Source: Amphiplicatus metriothermophilus (GTDB lineage Bacteria > Pseudomonadota > Alphaproteobacteria > Caulobacterales > Parvularculaceae). Taken from it: DNA of 64,000 nucleotides. The translations under genes and the position numbers were made by a program. Where the stretch lies: contig NZ_FZQA01000008.1 in the NCBI RefSeq assembly GCF_900199215.1, positions 62,001 to 126,000 on the forward strand. Direction: 5' to 3'. Below the pieces are notes generated by a model that saw nothing but the letters and a program-made list of their open reading frames with translations, made no database searches and was not told where the DNA came from. Positions 8,120 to 15,493 of the stretch are shown here, one piece after another (within the stretch, counting starts at the first letter, position 1; each line of letters starts with the position of its first letter).

Positions 8120-8560
8120 ATGACCGTCGACAAGGACGCCCGCCCCAGCCTCACCCTTCAGCGCCGCTTCGATGCTCCCGTGCGGCTCGTCTACGCCGCT
8201 TGGACGCAGCCGGAGCATATGATGCGCTGGTGGGGGACGAAAGACGCCGTGACCTTGCGCGCAGAGGCGGACGTGCGCATCGGCGGGCGCTATCGGGTGG
8301 CGTTTCGCACGCCGGACGGCGAGACTCATGACGTCAGCGGAACTTATCTCGACGTCATCCCGGAGGAAAAGCTCGTCTTCACCTGGGCGTGGATCACCAT
8401 GCCCGAGCGCGAATCGCAGGTCACGCTTTTGTTCCGCGCCGAGGGCGAAAGGACGCTGTTGACGCTTCATCACGAGAAGTTCTTCGACGAGGAAGTCCGC
8501 GACAATCACCGCATCGGCTGGGGCGAGGCCCTGGACAATCTCGAACGCCTGTTCGCGTAA
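8120..8560 (+). CDS. SRPBCC/AHSA1 family protein (second copy)
   Basis: 146-residue START-like protein: LTLQRRFDAPVRLVYAAWTQ, then MMRWWGTKD, RIGGRYRVAF, and DNHRIGWGEALDNLERLF at the end. The architecture equals the copy at 6357 but sequence divergence is high, so this is an old paralogue rather than a local duplication. Ligand unknown. It starts 32 bases after the YceI gene with GGAAGGAGACGCC ahead of the ATG. Confidence 0.87.
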   Translation: MTVDKDARPSLTLQRRFDAPVRLVYAAWTQPEHMMRWWGTKDAVTLRAEADVRIGGRYRVAFRTPDGETHDVSGTYLDVIPEEKLVFTWAWITMPERESQVTLLFRAEGERTLLTLHHEKFFDEEVRDNHRIGWGEALDNLERLFA

Positions 8561-8608
8561 ACGCCGGTTTCGTCGGTATCGCCGCGAAACGACGGCATGG
8601 AGAGTTGA

Positions 8609-9094
8609 ATGTTCGTACACGACGCCTCGACTCTGGCTCCTTCCTACGAACCCGGCCGATCCATGCGGTTCGTCGGCATAAAAAGGGCTTATTCCTTCGC
8701 CGGGCGCGACGCGATTCCGCGTCAATGGCGCGATTTCGCGTTCCATATCGGTGCCGTGCCGGGGCAGATCGGCGAAACCGTTTACGGGATCGCGCTGGAT
8801 GCGGGGCGCGAAGACGGCTTCGATTATCTGACCGCGGTGGAGGTCGCCGCCGACGCGCGCCCGCCAGGGACGTTCGATTGCTTCGCCGCGGAGCCGGCCC
8901 GCTGCGCGGTTTTCCATCACGCGGGCAACGTCGCCTGGCTCGCCGACACATTGGACCGCATTCATCGCGACTGGGCGCCGCTCTTCGCCGGCCAGGGGCT
9001 GGAGGGCGTCTGGCTCATCGAGCGCTACGGCGCGCGCTTCGACCACAAAACGGGCGAGGGCGGCGTCGACATCCTGCTTCCCCTGAAATTCTGA
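8609..9094 (+). CDS. GyrI-like small-molecule-binding domain protein
   Basis: 161-residue stand-alone GyrI-like (AraC effector-binding) domain without a DNA-binding part: MRFVGIKRAYSF at the start, FDYLTAVEVAA in the middle, and CAVFHHAGNVAWLADTLDRI before the last strand. Family members bind aromatic or cationic drugs, or in GyrI inhibit DNA gyrase. Which applies here cannot be told from sequence. GGAGAGTTGAATG provides the start. It follows the AHSA1 gene by 48 bases. Confidence 0.75.
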   Translation: MFVHDASTLAPSYEPGRSMRFVGIKRAYSFAGRDAIPRQWRDFAFHIGAVPGQIGETVYGIALDAGREDGFDYLTAVEVAADARPPGTFDCFAAEPARCAVFHHAGNVAWLADTLDRIHRDWAPLFAGQGLEGVWLIERYGARFDHKTGEGGVDILLPLKF

Positions 9095-9118
9095 ATCGCT
9101 CCCTGAACGGAGGACCTC

Positions 9119-9892
9119 ATGTCCGCTCATCCCGTCGTCTCCCGCGAAGAATGGCTCGAAGCGCGCCGCGTCCTGCTGGCGAAAGAAAAGGAATGGACCC
9201 GGCTTAAGGATCAGCTGCGCGCCGAGCGCATGCGCCTGCCGTGGGTCAAGGTCGAGAAAGAATATGTCTTCGACGGTCCGGAAGGCGAAGTCGCGCTCGC
9301 CGATCTCTTCGAAGGGCGCAGTCAGCTTTTCATCAAACATTTCATGATGGGTCCCGGTCAAGCCGGCCAGTGCGTCGGCTGCTCCTTCGAGGTCGATCAC
9401 GCAGAGCCGATGCTTGTTCATCTCAGCAATCACGATGTCTCCTATGTGGTCGTCGCGCGCGCGCCGATCGAGGAAATCGAGGCCGTCCGCAAGCGAATGG
9501 GCTGGCGCGTGCGCTGGGTTTCGTCTTTTCGCAACACGTTCAACTACGACTTCAACGTCTCCTTCATGCCGGAGGAAATCGCAAAAAGCCGCGCCTTTTA
9601 CAATTATCGCTATACGGATCGCGTGCTCGAAGACATGTCTGGAAACAGCGTCTTCTACAGGAGCGAGGCCGGCGAGATTTTTCATACCTATTCGACCTTC
9701 GGCCGCGGCGCGGAAGAGCTTTTAGGCGCGTATAACGTGCTCGATTTGACTCCAAAGGGCCGCAACGAGCCTGGCCCTTACAGGACGCTCGCCGACTGGG
9801 TGCGTCCGCGCGACAGGTACGGCGAGGGAGGCATGGTCGAGGCGAACGGGCGCTATCACGCGCCGGGCTGCGCCTGCGCGGTTCATCGATGA
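9119..9892 (+). CDS. DUF899 family thioredoxin-like protein
   Basis: 257-residue DUF899 protein. The hallmark N-terminal VVSREEWLEARRVLLAKEKE, the LFIKHFMMG..A..QCVGCS segment with its Cys pair, and FNYDFNVSF are all present. The family adopts a thioredoxin/peroxiredoxin-like fold and lacks an assigned reaction. The Cys residues at about 84 and 87 are the obvious redox candidates. GGAGGACCTC precedes the ATG. DUF899 genes frequently occur with AHSA1, VOC and DUF1428 genes, as here. Confidence 0.88.
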   Translation: MSAHPVVSREEWLEARRVLLAKEKEWTRLKDQLRAERMRLPWVKVEKEYVFDGPEGEVALADLFEGRSQLFIKHFMMGPGQAGQCVGCSFEVDHAEPMLVHLSNHDVSYVVVARAPIEEIEAVRKRMGWRVRWVSSFRNTFNYDFNVSFMPEEIAKSRAFYNYRYTDRVLEDMSGNSVFYRSEAGEIFHTYSTFGRGAEELLGAYNVLDLTPKGRNEPGPYRTLADWVRPRDRYGEGGMVEANGRYHAPGCACAVHR

Positions 9893-9920
9893 GACATGAT
9901 CGGGCGAGAGGAGGCGGGTG

Positions 9921-10154
9921 ATGTTGTGCTGCGCGCTGGGCGTTCTGATCGCCGCCAGCGCTGCGTTGTGGGCGCGCGCGAAGGGGCTCGCCCTTCTCGC
10001 GGCCGCGTTGGTTGCCTGCGCCGCGCTAGCGTTGGCGATGCTCGCGCATCATGCGTTCCGTCTGCAAACGGAAGAAAAAGCGCGTTTCGAGGCTTTCTTA
10101 ATGAGCGCGTTGTGTCGCGGAAGCGGCCCCGCGCCATCGGAGGATGGACGATGA
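9921..10154 (+). CDS. small membrane protein, unknown
   Basis: 77-residue protein with two adjacent hydrophobic helices (about residues 2-20 and 24-42) and a charged C-terminal tail. GAGGAGG stands 5 bases ahead of ATG 9921; a GTG just before it is also in frame. No family recognised. It follows the DUF899 gene by 28 bases in the same direction. Confidence 0.6.
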   Translation: MLCCALGVLIAASAALWARAKGLALLAAALVACAALALAMLAHHAFRLQTEEKARFEAFLMSALCRGSGPAPSEDGR

Positions 10155-10303
10155 ACGAAAAGTTGCGCCATAGCGGAGGAGCGCGCGGGGCTTCGACAAA
10201 ATCCCGGTGGCTCTGGTCGGACTGTCCAGGGGCGGCGCCCGTCCGAGCCCGAAAGCCGGCTCAAAGCGGCTCGCGCCTGCGAGCGATTGCTAAGCGTTCA
10301 TGA
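10151..10303 (+). CDS. possible 50-residue ORF overlapping the preceding stop
   Basis: ATG 10151 overlaps the previous gene's stop by 4 bases and has GGAGG 6 bases upstream, the pattern of translational coupling. The product is basic and low in hydrophobicity (MNEKLRHSGG start) with no known relative. It fills most of the 187-base gap before the DUF1428 gene. Coding status is uncertain. Confidence 0.25.
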   Translation: MNEKLRHSGGARGASTKSRWLWSDCPGAAPVRARKPAQSGSRLRAIAKRS

Positions 10304-10341
10304 TCCCGCTTAATCTTGCAAGCTTTGGAAAGGAAAGGCTC

Positions 10342-10695
10342 ATGACATACGTAGACGGATTTATCCTGCCGGTGCCTGAGAAGAATCTCGACGCCTACAG
10401 GCAGATGGCCGAAACGGCCGGCAAGGTCTGGATGGACCACGGCGCGCTCGCTTATGTCGAGGCGGTCGCCGACGACGTGCCGGAAGGAAAAGTCACCGAT
10501 TTCTATCGCGCCGTGAAGCGCGATGAAGGGGAGACGGTCGTCTTTTCCTATGTGGTCTACAGGTCGCGCGAGCACCGCGACGAGGTGATGAAGAAGGTGA
10601 TGGAGGACCCGCGTCTGAAGATGGACCCCAAGTCCATGCCCTTCGATGGCATGCGGATGTTCTGGGGCGGGTTCAAGCCCATCGTCGAGATGTGA
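10342..10695 (+). CDS. DUF1428 family protein
   Basis: 117-residue DUF1428 protein, full length for the family: MTYVDGFILPVPEKNLDAYR opens it, then FYRAVKRDEGETVVFSY and the closing MPFDGMRMFWGGFKPIV, the diagnostic MPFD.KRM..GGF block. The fold is a ferredoxin-like dimeric alpha-beta barrel; function unknown. ATG 10342 follows AAAGGAAAGG and matches the family N-terminus, so the longer upstream frame was rejected. Confidence 0.92.
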   Translation: MTYVDGFILPVPEKNLDAYRQMAETAGKVWMDHGALAYVEAVADDVPEGKVTDFYRAVKRDEGETVVFSYVVYRSREHRDEVMKKVMEDPRLKMDPKSMPFDGMRMFWGGFKPIVEM

Positions 10696-10700
10696 GGCTG

Positions 10701-10916
10701 ATGACGCGCGACGCTGAAGTTTCGTCCGCTGGCGACCTGCCGAAGCTGGCGGCGCCGGCGCGTCGCGCCCTTGTTTCGGCGGGGCTGACGTCGCTTGATA
10801 AGCTTTCAAAAGCGAAGGGAAGGGATGTCGCGCGCCTGCACGGAATGGGCCCCAAGGCGATGGCTGCGCTCAAAACCGCGCTCGCGGCGCGCGGCCTTCG
10901 CTTTGCGAAAGAGTGA
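10701..10916 (+). CDS. helix-hairpin-helix protein, RpoA C-terminal-domain-like
   Basis: 71-residue protein made of one RNA-polymerase-alpha-CTD-like helix-hairpin-helix unit: LPKLAAPARRALVSAGLTSL, then LHGMGPKAMAALKTAL. Similar short proteins are commonly annotated as DNA-binding and often accompany DUF1428 genes. It starts 5 bases after the DUF1428 stop, last in the co-directional run from 5024. Whether it binds DNA or protein is unknown. Confidence 0.8.
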   Translation: MTRDAEVSSAGDLPKLAAPARRALVSAGLTSLDKLSKAKGRDVARLHGMGPKAMAALKTALAARGLRFAKE

Positions 10917-10922
10917 AGCCGG

Positions 10923-11417
10923 TCAGCGCTTCCTCGCAACGACTTCCTCGTAAGCTTTCTGAAGCCGCGCGAAGCCGGACGGCCCGCGCGGTTTCGGCGC
11001 GCCGAGATGGACGCTGCGCAATTCGTCCATCAGCCGCGCCCACAGCATCGGCCCGCCCCTTTCGAGAAGCTCCGCGCGGATCGCAAGCTCTTCCGTGACG
11101 GGCAGATATTTCCGCCCCCATGCGCCCATCTGGGCGAGGACCGGCAACAAGTCGATTCCTTTCTCCGTCAACGAATAGATCGCCTTCTGCTTGTGGCTCG
11201 GATCGCCCGCTTTGGCGATGATCCCCGCCGCCATGAGCGATTTCAGCCGGTCGGCGAGAATGTTCGAGGCGATCCCCTCCTCCGACTGCGTGAGGAGCTC
11301 GCGGAAACGCCGCCGCCCGCCGAACATCATGTCGCGGATGACGATCAGGCTCCATTTGTCGCCCAGCACCTCGAGCGTCAGGTTGATCGGGCAGCCTGAT
11401 CGCCGCGTTTCGACCAC
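10923..11417 (-). CDS. HxlR-family transcriptional regulator
   Basis: 164-residue winged-helix HxlR regulator. The signature CPINLTLEVLGDKWSLIVIR with its Cys near residue 9, followed by RFRELLTQSEEGIASNILADR, is complete. The GTG start at 11417 has AAAGGAC ahead; an overlapping ATG is out of frame. HxlR proteins sense electrophiles or redox state, often through the N-terminal Cys, and usually repress a divergent oxidoreductase gene. That fits the reductase at 11525 and the palindromes in between. Confidence 0.92.
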   Translation of the reverse strand: MVETRRSGCPINLTLEVLGDKWSLIVIRDMMFGGRRRFRELLTQSEEGIASNILADRLKSLMAAGIIAKAGDPSHKQKAIYSLTEKGIDLLPVLAQMGAWGRKYLPVTEELAIRAELLERGGPMLWARLMDELRSVHLGAPKPRGPSGFARLQKAYEEVVARKR

Positions 11418-11436
11418 ATGCGCGTCCTTTCATAAA

Positions 11437-11462
11437 CCGATTGCAATTTGAAATTGGTTCGG
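11437..11462. promoter_or_regulatory. degenerate dyad, second candidate HxlR site
   Basis: Imperfect inverted repeat CCGATTGCAATT / AAATTGGTTCGG next to the perfect palindrome at 11472. The shared ATTGCAAT core suggests a weaker copy of the same operator, lying closer to the hxlR start. Confidence 0.45.
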
Positions 11463-11471
11463 ATAAAAGCG

Positions 11472-11498
11472 CAACTGATTGCAATATGCAATCAGTTG
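11472..11498. promoter_or_regulatory. perfect palindrome, likely HxlR operator
   Basis: Arms CAACTGATTGCA and TGCAATCAGTTG are exact reverse complements around a 3-base ATA spacer (27 bases in all). It lies in the divergent spacer between the HxlR gene and the reductase at 11525, and is AT-rich against the local background. This is the best-defined operator in the window; the link to HxlR is positional inference. Confidence 0.7.
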
Positions 11499-11524
11499 GA
11501 TTCCGACCCCGGAAAGGACCGACC

Positions 11525-12070
11525 ATGCGCCGGCTCGTCATGTGGAATATCGCGTCGCTCGACGGCTATCTCGAAGGTCCGGACCGGCACATCTCCTGGC
11601 GCGAGGAGATCTGGGAGCCGGAGCTCGAAGCCTGGTCGATCGAGCAGGGCGCTGATATCGGCGCCCTCTTGTTCGGGCGCGTCACTTATGAGCTGATGGC
11701 GGGCTACTGGCCTGACGCGCCGAAAAGCGAAGTGGCTGACTACATGAACGCGCTGCCGAAATACGTATTCTCACGGAAGCTGGAGAAGGCGGCGTGGAGC
11801 AACACGACCTTGCTCAAGGGCGCGCCGGCGGCGGAGGCCGCTAGGCTCAAGCAGGAGCCGGGAAAGGACCTGTTCGTGTTCGGCAGCGCCGATCTTTCGG
11901 CGCAGATCCTGCCGCTGTTCGACGAGATCCGCATCGGCGTCGCGCCGCTTCTGCTCGGCGGCGGAACGCCGCTGTTCAAGCCGGGCGCGGAAAAAACGAA
12001 GTTCGTTCTGCTCGAAGTGCGCACGCTTTCAACCGACGTTGCGCTCCTGCGTTACGCGCCTCGACCCTGA
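11525..12070 (+). CDS. dihydrofolate reductase family / RibD C-terminal-like reductase
   Basis: 181-residue NADPH-dependent reductase-fold protein: [17 protein letters not shown] at the start, [54 protein letters not shown] and [11 protein letters not shown]. This is the YyaP/YwjB-type family, not the essential FolA or RibD. The substrate is unknown. ATG 11525 follows GGAAAGGACC; the longer frame upstream runs through the operator and was rejected. It is divergent from HxlR, its probable repressor. Confidence 0.9.
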   Translation: MRRLVMWNIASLDGYLEGPDRHISWREEIWEPELEAWSIEQGADIGALLFGRVTYELMAGYWPDAPKSEVADYMNALPKYVFSRKLEKAAWSNTTLLKGAPAAEAARLKQEPGKDLFVFGSADLSAQILPLFDEIRIGVAPLLLGGGTPLFKPGAEKTKFVLLEVRTLSTDVALLRYAPRP

Positions 12071-12086
12071 CCCCTGGGAGAATCCG

Positions 12087-12221
12087 ATGCCCCTTACGCT
12101 CTATTATCATCCGCTTTCACCATACTGCTGGAAGGCGCTGATCGCTTTTTATGAAGGCGATGTTCCTTTCACGCCGCGGGTCGTCGATCTTATGGACGAG
12201 ACCGATGCGGCTGTTTTCTGA
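12087..12221 (+). pseudogene. glutathione S-transferase N-terminal fragment
   Basis: Only 44 codons from ATG 12087 (GGGAGAATCCG ahead) to TGA 12219. [20 protein letters not shown] is a clear GST N-terminal thioredoxin-fold opening with the S.YC site, and VVDLMDE follows as in full GSTs. Intact members run to about 200 residues with a helical C-terminal domain; none of that follows in any frame before the next gene at 12275. It therefore reads as the stump of a deleted gene, probably lost when the neighbouring reductase gene arrived. Confidence 0.72.
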
Positions 12222-12274
12222 TGTTGCGCCATGAGACGAGCGGTCTGACGAACCTTTGATGGAGATTTTGCAGC

Positions 12275-12805
12275 ATGGCGAAGCTCGTCTTCGGAATGAA
12301 CGTGTCTTTGGACGGCTATGTCGACCACGAAGAATTCGCGCCAGGTCCCGCGCTCTTTCGTCACTGGATAGAACACGTGCGCGGCCTGACCGGCAGCGTG
12401 TACGGCCGCCGCATGTACGAGATTATGCGTTATTGGGACGAAGACCGTGGCGAATGGAGTGCGGAGGAACGCGAGTTCGCGGCGGCGTGGCGGAGTCAGC
12501 CGAAATGGGTCGCATCGCGCACGTTGAAGTCGGCCGGCCCCAACGCCGCGCTCGTCGCGGATGACATCGAGGCGGTGATACGCAAATTGAAGGTTGAGCT
12601 CGCAGGCGAGATTGCAGTCGGCGGACCGGACCTGGCGCGAAGCCTGACCGATCTTGGCCTGATCGATGAGTATCGACTCTACTTCCACCCCGTCGTGCTT
12701 GGCCGCGGCAAGCCATTCTTCGCCAGCCCCAGGCCGCCGCTCCGCCTCGTGGCCAGCGATCCGATCGGCGAGGACGTGATCAGGTTGACCTACGTTCCTG
12801 CCTGA
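12275..12805 (+). CDS. dihydrofolate reductase family / RibD C-terminal-like reductase (second)
   Basis: 176-residue RibD_C/DHFR-like protein: KLVFGMNVSLDGYVDHEEFA, YGRRMYEIMRYWDED, then IAVGGPDLARSLTDLGLIDE and HPVVLGRGKPFFA. It belongs to the same broad family as the gene at 11525 but to a different subgroup, with low identity between the two. Substrate unknown. The start follows GGAGATTTTGCAGC. It lies directly after the GST remnant. Confidence 0.9.
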   Translation: MAKLVFGMNVSLDGYVDHEEFAPGPALFRHWIEHVRGLTGSVYGRRMYEIMRYWDEDRGEWSAEEREFAAAWRSQPKWVASRTLKSAGPNAALVADDIEAVIRKLKVELAGEIAVGGPDLARSLTDLGLIDEYRLYFHPVVLGRGKPFFASPRPPLRLVASDPIGEDVIRLTYVPA

Positions 12806-12941
12806 TCGACCGCTCTGACGCGTCAGCCTGCCTTGGGGGGCGGCGCCGGAGATTCGAACCGAGTTGCTATCGCAGGCTAGGCGCCGTTGCTCGGGCTGCC
12901 CCCGTCGCGGTAAAGCGTCGCTTTTCACCAGGGAGAAGCCC

Positions 12942-13370
12942 GTGAGCGAAAAGGAACCCGGCGAGGGATCGACGCGGGTTGCGGCCTGTCCTTGCGGCGC
13001 GCTGCAGGTGACGGTTTCAGGCGCGCCCGTCCTCATTCACGCCTGCAGCTGCCTGGCCTGCCAGCGTCGGTCGGGATCGGCTTTTACCTATTCGGCGTTT
13101 TTTCCCGACGAGCAGGTGCTCGCCGTCGCCGGCGACAGCCGGGCCTGGCGGCGCACCGGCCATTCGGGCGGCCGTCACGAAAGCCATTTCTGTCCTGTTT
13201 GCGGCGTGGCGGTTTACGCCCGGCTCGACGCCGTTCCCGGCATGATCGCGGTGGCGGCGGGTTGTTTCGCCGAGCCTGATTTCATGCGCCCCTCCCGATT
13301 TTACTGGACCGAGACCCGCCATCGCTGGCTCGAACCGATCGTCGGAGTCGAGGATGCGTTGCGGCAATAG
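12942..13370 (+). CDS. GFA/CENP-V family zinc protein
   Basis: 142-residue GFA-fold protein (glutathione-dependent formaldehyde-activating enzyme-like). Zinc ligands are visible as ACPCGALQ, then HACSCLACQRRSGSAFTYSA and SHFCPVCGVAVY. The GTG at 12942 was chosen because AGGGAG sits 8 bases ahead and the homologous region starts just after; the longer frame upstream lacks family residues. Members act on or bind glutathione adducts. Specific substrate unknown. Confidence 0.87.
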   Translation: MSEKEPGEGSTRVAACPCGALQVTVSGAPVLIHACSCLACQRRSGSAFTYSAFFPDEQVLAVAGDSRAWRRTGHSGGRHESHFCPVCGVAVYARLDAVPGMIAVAAGCFAEPDFMRPSRFYWTETRHRWLEPIVGVEDALRQ

Positions 13371-13445
13371 CCGCGCCGCGCGCTTGCGCTCGCCCGCCGA
13401 CGCAAGGCAGGCTTCCCGCCTGAAACCATCAGGGAGGGGAGTTTC

Positions 13446-13865
13446 ATGTACGCGCACGGCATGATCGCGCCGGTTCTGGCGCTCGTTCTCTGGTCGCTCG
13501 TCATATGGCTGTGGATGTACGCCACGCGCATCCCCGCGATGCAAAAGGCGAAGATCGCGCCGCAAACGGTCGCCGCGGCAGGTTCTCTGAAAGACAGGCT
13601 GCCGCTGAAGGTCGGTCAGATTGCGGATAATTACAATCATCTGATGGAGCAGCCGACGATCTTCTACGCGGCCGCGATCGCCGCGCATCTCGCCGGCGCG
13701 ACGGATCCCGTCAATATTGGTCTCGCCTGGGCCTATGTGGCGCTGCGCGCGGTTCATTCGCTCGTGCAGTGCACGGTCAACATCGTCGTCGTGCGCTTTT
13801 CGATCTTCGTGCTGAGCACGTTGGCGCTCGGCGCTCTTGCGATCAGGACCGTTTTCGCCTTGTAG
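13446..13865 (+). CDS. MAPEG family membrane protein
   Basis: 139-residue membrane protein with four predicted helices. The MAPEG hallmarks are NYNHLMEQPTIFYAAAI and WAYVALRAVHSLVQ, containing the conserved E.P..FY.A and R..HS elements. Eukaryotic MAPEG enzymes conjugate glutathione to lipophilic compounds; bacterial members are mostly unstudied. Together with the GFA and GST-like genes next to it, it suggests glutathione-linked chemistry in this segment. Its last 23 bases overlap the convergent ArsR gene. Confidence 0.9.
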   Translation: MYAHGMIAPVLALVLWSLVIWLWMYATRIPAMQKAKIAPQTVAAAGSLKDRLPLKVGQIADNYNHLMEQPTIFYAAAIAAHLAGATDPVNIGLAWAYVALRAVHSLVQCTVNIVVVRFSIFVLSTLALGALAIRTVFAL

Positions 13866-14166
13866 GCGCCGTCTCGCCGAGTACGGCGGCGAGCAGGCCT
13901 GGAAACAGCCTGTCTAGCTCCGCACGCCGCAGCTCGTTGATATGGCTCGGGCCTTCGGCGCGCGTGCGGACCACGCCCGCTTCGCGCAGCACCCGGAAAT
14001 GATGCGACATGCTCGACTTCGGCCGTCCGCCGTCAAGTTCAGCGCATGTCGCCGGCCCGCCGTGCGCGAGCCGGCGCACCACGTCAAGCCGCATGGGATC
14101 GCTCAGCGCGTGAAGGACGCCCGTGAGCTCGATATCCTCTGGATCAGGATGTTTGAGTGGCCGCAT
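13843..14166 (-). CDS. ArsR-family transcriptional regulator (divergent to OYE)
   Basis: 107-residue winged-helix regulator: VLHALSDPMRLDVVRRLAHG, then SSMSHHFRVLREAGVVRT as the recognition helix. No metal-site Cys pair is evident apart from a single Cys near residue 41. It is divergent from an Old Yellow Enzyme gene, a common alphaproteobacterial pairing in which the regulator controls the flavin reductase. An inverted repeat lies in the shared promoter. Its 3' end overlaps the MAPEG gene by 23 bases. Confidence 0.9.
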   Translation of the reverse strand: MRPLKHPDPEDIELTGVLHALSDPMRLDVVRRLAHGGPATCAELDGGRPKSSMSHHFRVLREAGVVRTRAEGPSHINELRRAELDRLFPGLLAAVLGETAPTRRKRS

Positions 14167-14203
14167 GGCTTGACGTTTAGCACAGGCCGCCTATCTTTCG
14201 CTA

Positions 14204-14221
14204 GTTCGAAATTTATCGAAC
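14204..14221. promoter_or_regulatory. inverted repeat in arsR/OYE divergent promoter
   Basis: GTTCGA and TCGAAC arms are exact complements around a 6-base AT spacer (AATTTA). It is the only clear dyad between the ArsR gene and the flavin oxidoreductase gene, hence a candidate ArsR operator. Confidence 0.55.
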
Positions 14222-14297
14222 AATAGAAAATCTTACCGGATCATTAGCCGGTCGGCAGACGGTCCGCCGGCTGCGCCGCAGTCCCAGGAGAGGCTTC

Positions 14298-15395
14298 ATG
14301 ACGACGTTGTTCGATTCGTTCAGGCTGAAGGATGTCGCGCTCAGGAACCGCATCGTTGTCTCGCCTATGTGCCAGTATTCGGCCGAAGAAGGCGTCATCA
14401 ACGAGTGGCATTACGCGCATCTGGCCGGGCTCGCCCGCGGCGGGTCGGGCCTCGTGATCGCCGAGGCGACGGCGGTTTCGCCGGAAGGGCGAATCACGCC
14501 CGGCTGCGCGGGGATATGGTCCGACGCTCAGGCCGAGGCGTTCGCGCCAGCCGTGCGCGCCATCAAGGCCGCCGGCGCTGTTCCCGGCCTTCAGGTCGCT
14601 CATGCGGGCCGCAAAGCGAGCGCCAACCGCCCGTGGGAAGGCGACGACCATATTCCCGAAGGCGACCCGCGCGGCTGGACGCCGATCGCGCCCTCGCCTG
14701 TCGCGCAGGGCGGCGGGCTTCATCGAATTCCGCGCGAGATGACGATAGACGATATCCGCCGCGTGCAGAGCGATTTCGCCGCCGCCGCCCGGCGCGCTCT
14801 CGAGGCAGGGTTCGAATGGCTGGAGTTGCATTTCGCGCACGGCTATCTCGCGCAGAGCTTTTTCTCCGTTCACGCCAATCGTCGAACCGACGAGTATGGA
14901 GGAAGTTTCGAAAACCGCATTCGCTTTCTCGTCGACACCTTCGCTGCGGTGCGCGAAGTCTGGCCGGAGAATCTTCCGCTTACGGCGCGGTTCGGCGTCA
15001 TCGAGTTCGACGGGCGCGACGAGGAAACGCTCGCCGAGTCGATCGAGCTTATTCGACGGCTGAAGGAGCTCGGCCTTGATCTCATCGACGTCAGCATGGG
15101 CTTCACCGCACCTGAGGCGCGCATTCCCTGGGGGGCGGCGATGCTTGCGCCGATCGCCGCGCGCGTGCGCCGCGAGGCCGACCTCCCGACTGCGATATCA
15201 TGGTTCATCAGCGATCCGGCGCAGGCCGACGCCCTAGTGCGAGACGGCGCGGTCGATCTCGTGATGCTGGGCCGGGCGCTGCTGGAGAACCCTCACTGGC
15301 CTTATGTGGCCGCGCGGGTCTTGCACAAAGAACGGCCCGCCTGGACCCTGCCGGCGCCGTATGCGCACTGGCTCGACCGCTACAGGGCGGCTTGA
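14298..15395 (+). CDS. Old Yellow Enzyme, YqjM/XenA-type NADH:flavin oxidoreductase
   Basis: 365-residue FMN-dependent ene-reductase. The N-terminus RNRIVVSPMCQYSAEEGVIN has the Cys typical of the thermophilic-like YqjM/NamA class that modulates the flavin. LQVAHAGRKA and WLELHFAHGYLAQSFFS supply the substrate His pair (H..H/N), and NRRTDEYGGSFENRIRF is the diagnostic OYE motif. It reduces activated C=C bonds of electrophiles. It is divergent from the ArsR regulator and ends just before a strong terminator. AGGAGAGGCTTC precedes the ATG. Confidence 0.94.
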   Translation: MTTLFDSFRLKDVALRNRIVVSPMCQYSAEEGVINEWHYAHLAGLARGGSGLVIAEATAVSPEGRITPGCAGIWSDAQAEAFAPAVRAIKAAGAVPGLQVAHAGRKASANRPWEGDDHIPEGDPRGWTPIAPSPVAQGGGLHRIPREMTIDDIRRVQSDFAAAARRALEAGFEWLELHFAHGYLAQSFFSVHANRRTDEYGGSFENRIRFLVDTFAAVREVWPENLPLTARFGVIEFDGRDEETLAESIELIRRLKELGLDLIDVSMGFTAPEARIPWGAAMLAPIAARVRREADLPTAISWFISDPAQADALVRDGAVDLVMLGRALLENPHWPYVAARVLHKERPAWTLPAPYAHWLDRYRAA

Positions 15396-15421
15396 GCCGG
15401 ACGCGCGCCGGCGCGCGAATA

Positions 15422-15449
15422 GCGCCGCCCTCGGGCGAGAGGGCGGCGC
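15422..15449 (+). terminator. hairpin terminator of the OYE gene
   Basis: Perfect 11-base arms GCGCCGCCCTC / GAGGGCGGCGC with a 6-base loop, 27 bases after the stop codon, followed by a short GTTTCG tract. Strong stem, weak U-run. Confidence 0.75.
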
Positions 15450-15493
15450 GTTTCGACGGGGGATAAGGGGACAATCCTCCGTAGGGGAGAGAA

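Noticed and set aside
7892-9685. 597-codon minus-strand open frame
   Set aside because: It runs antisense to four well-supported genes (YceI, AHSA1, GyrI-like, DUF899) and has no family features.
12841-12890. tRNA-like element on the minus strand: GGTTCGAATC T-loop-like sequence between GGCGCC repeats
   Set aside because: The T-stem does not pair properly, there is no anticodon or D arm, and the total length is only about 50 bases. GGCGCC is common in this genome.
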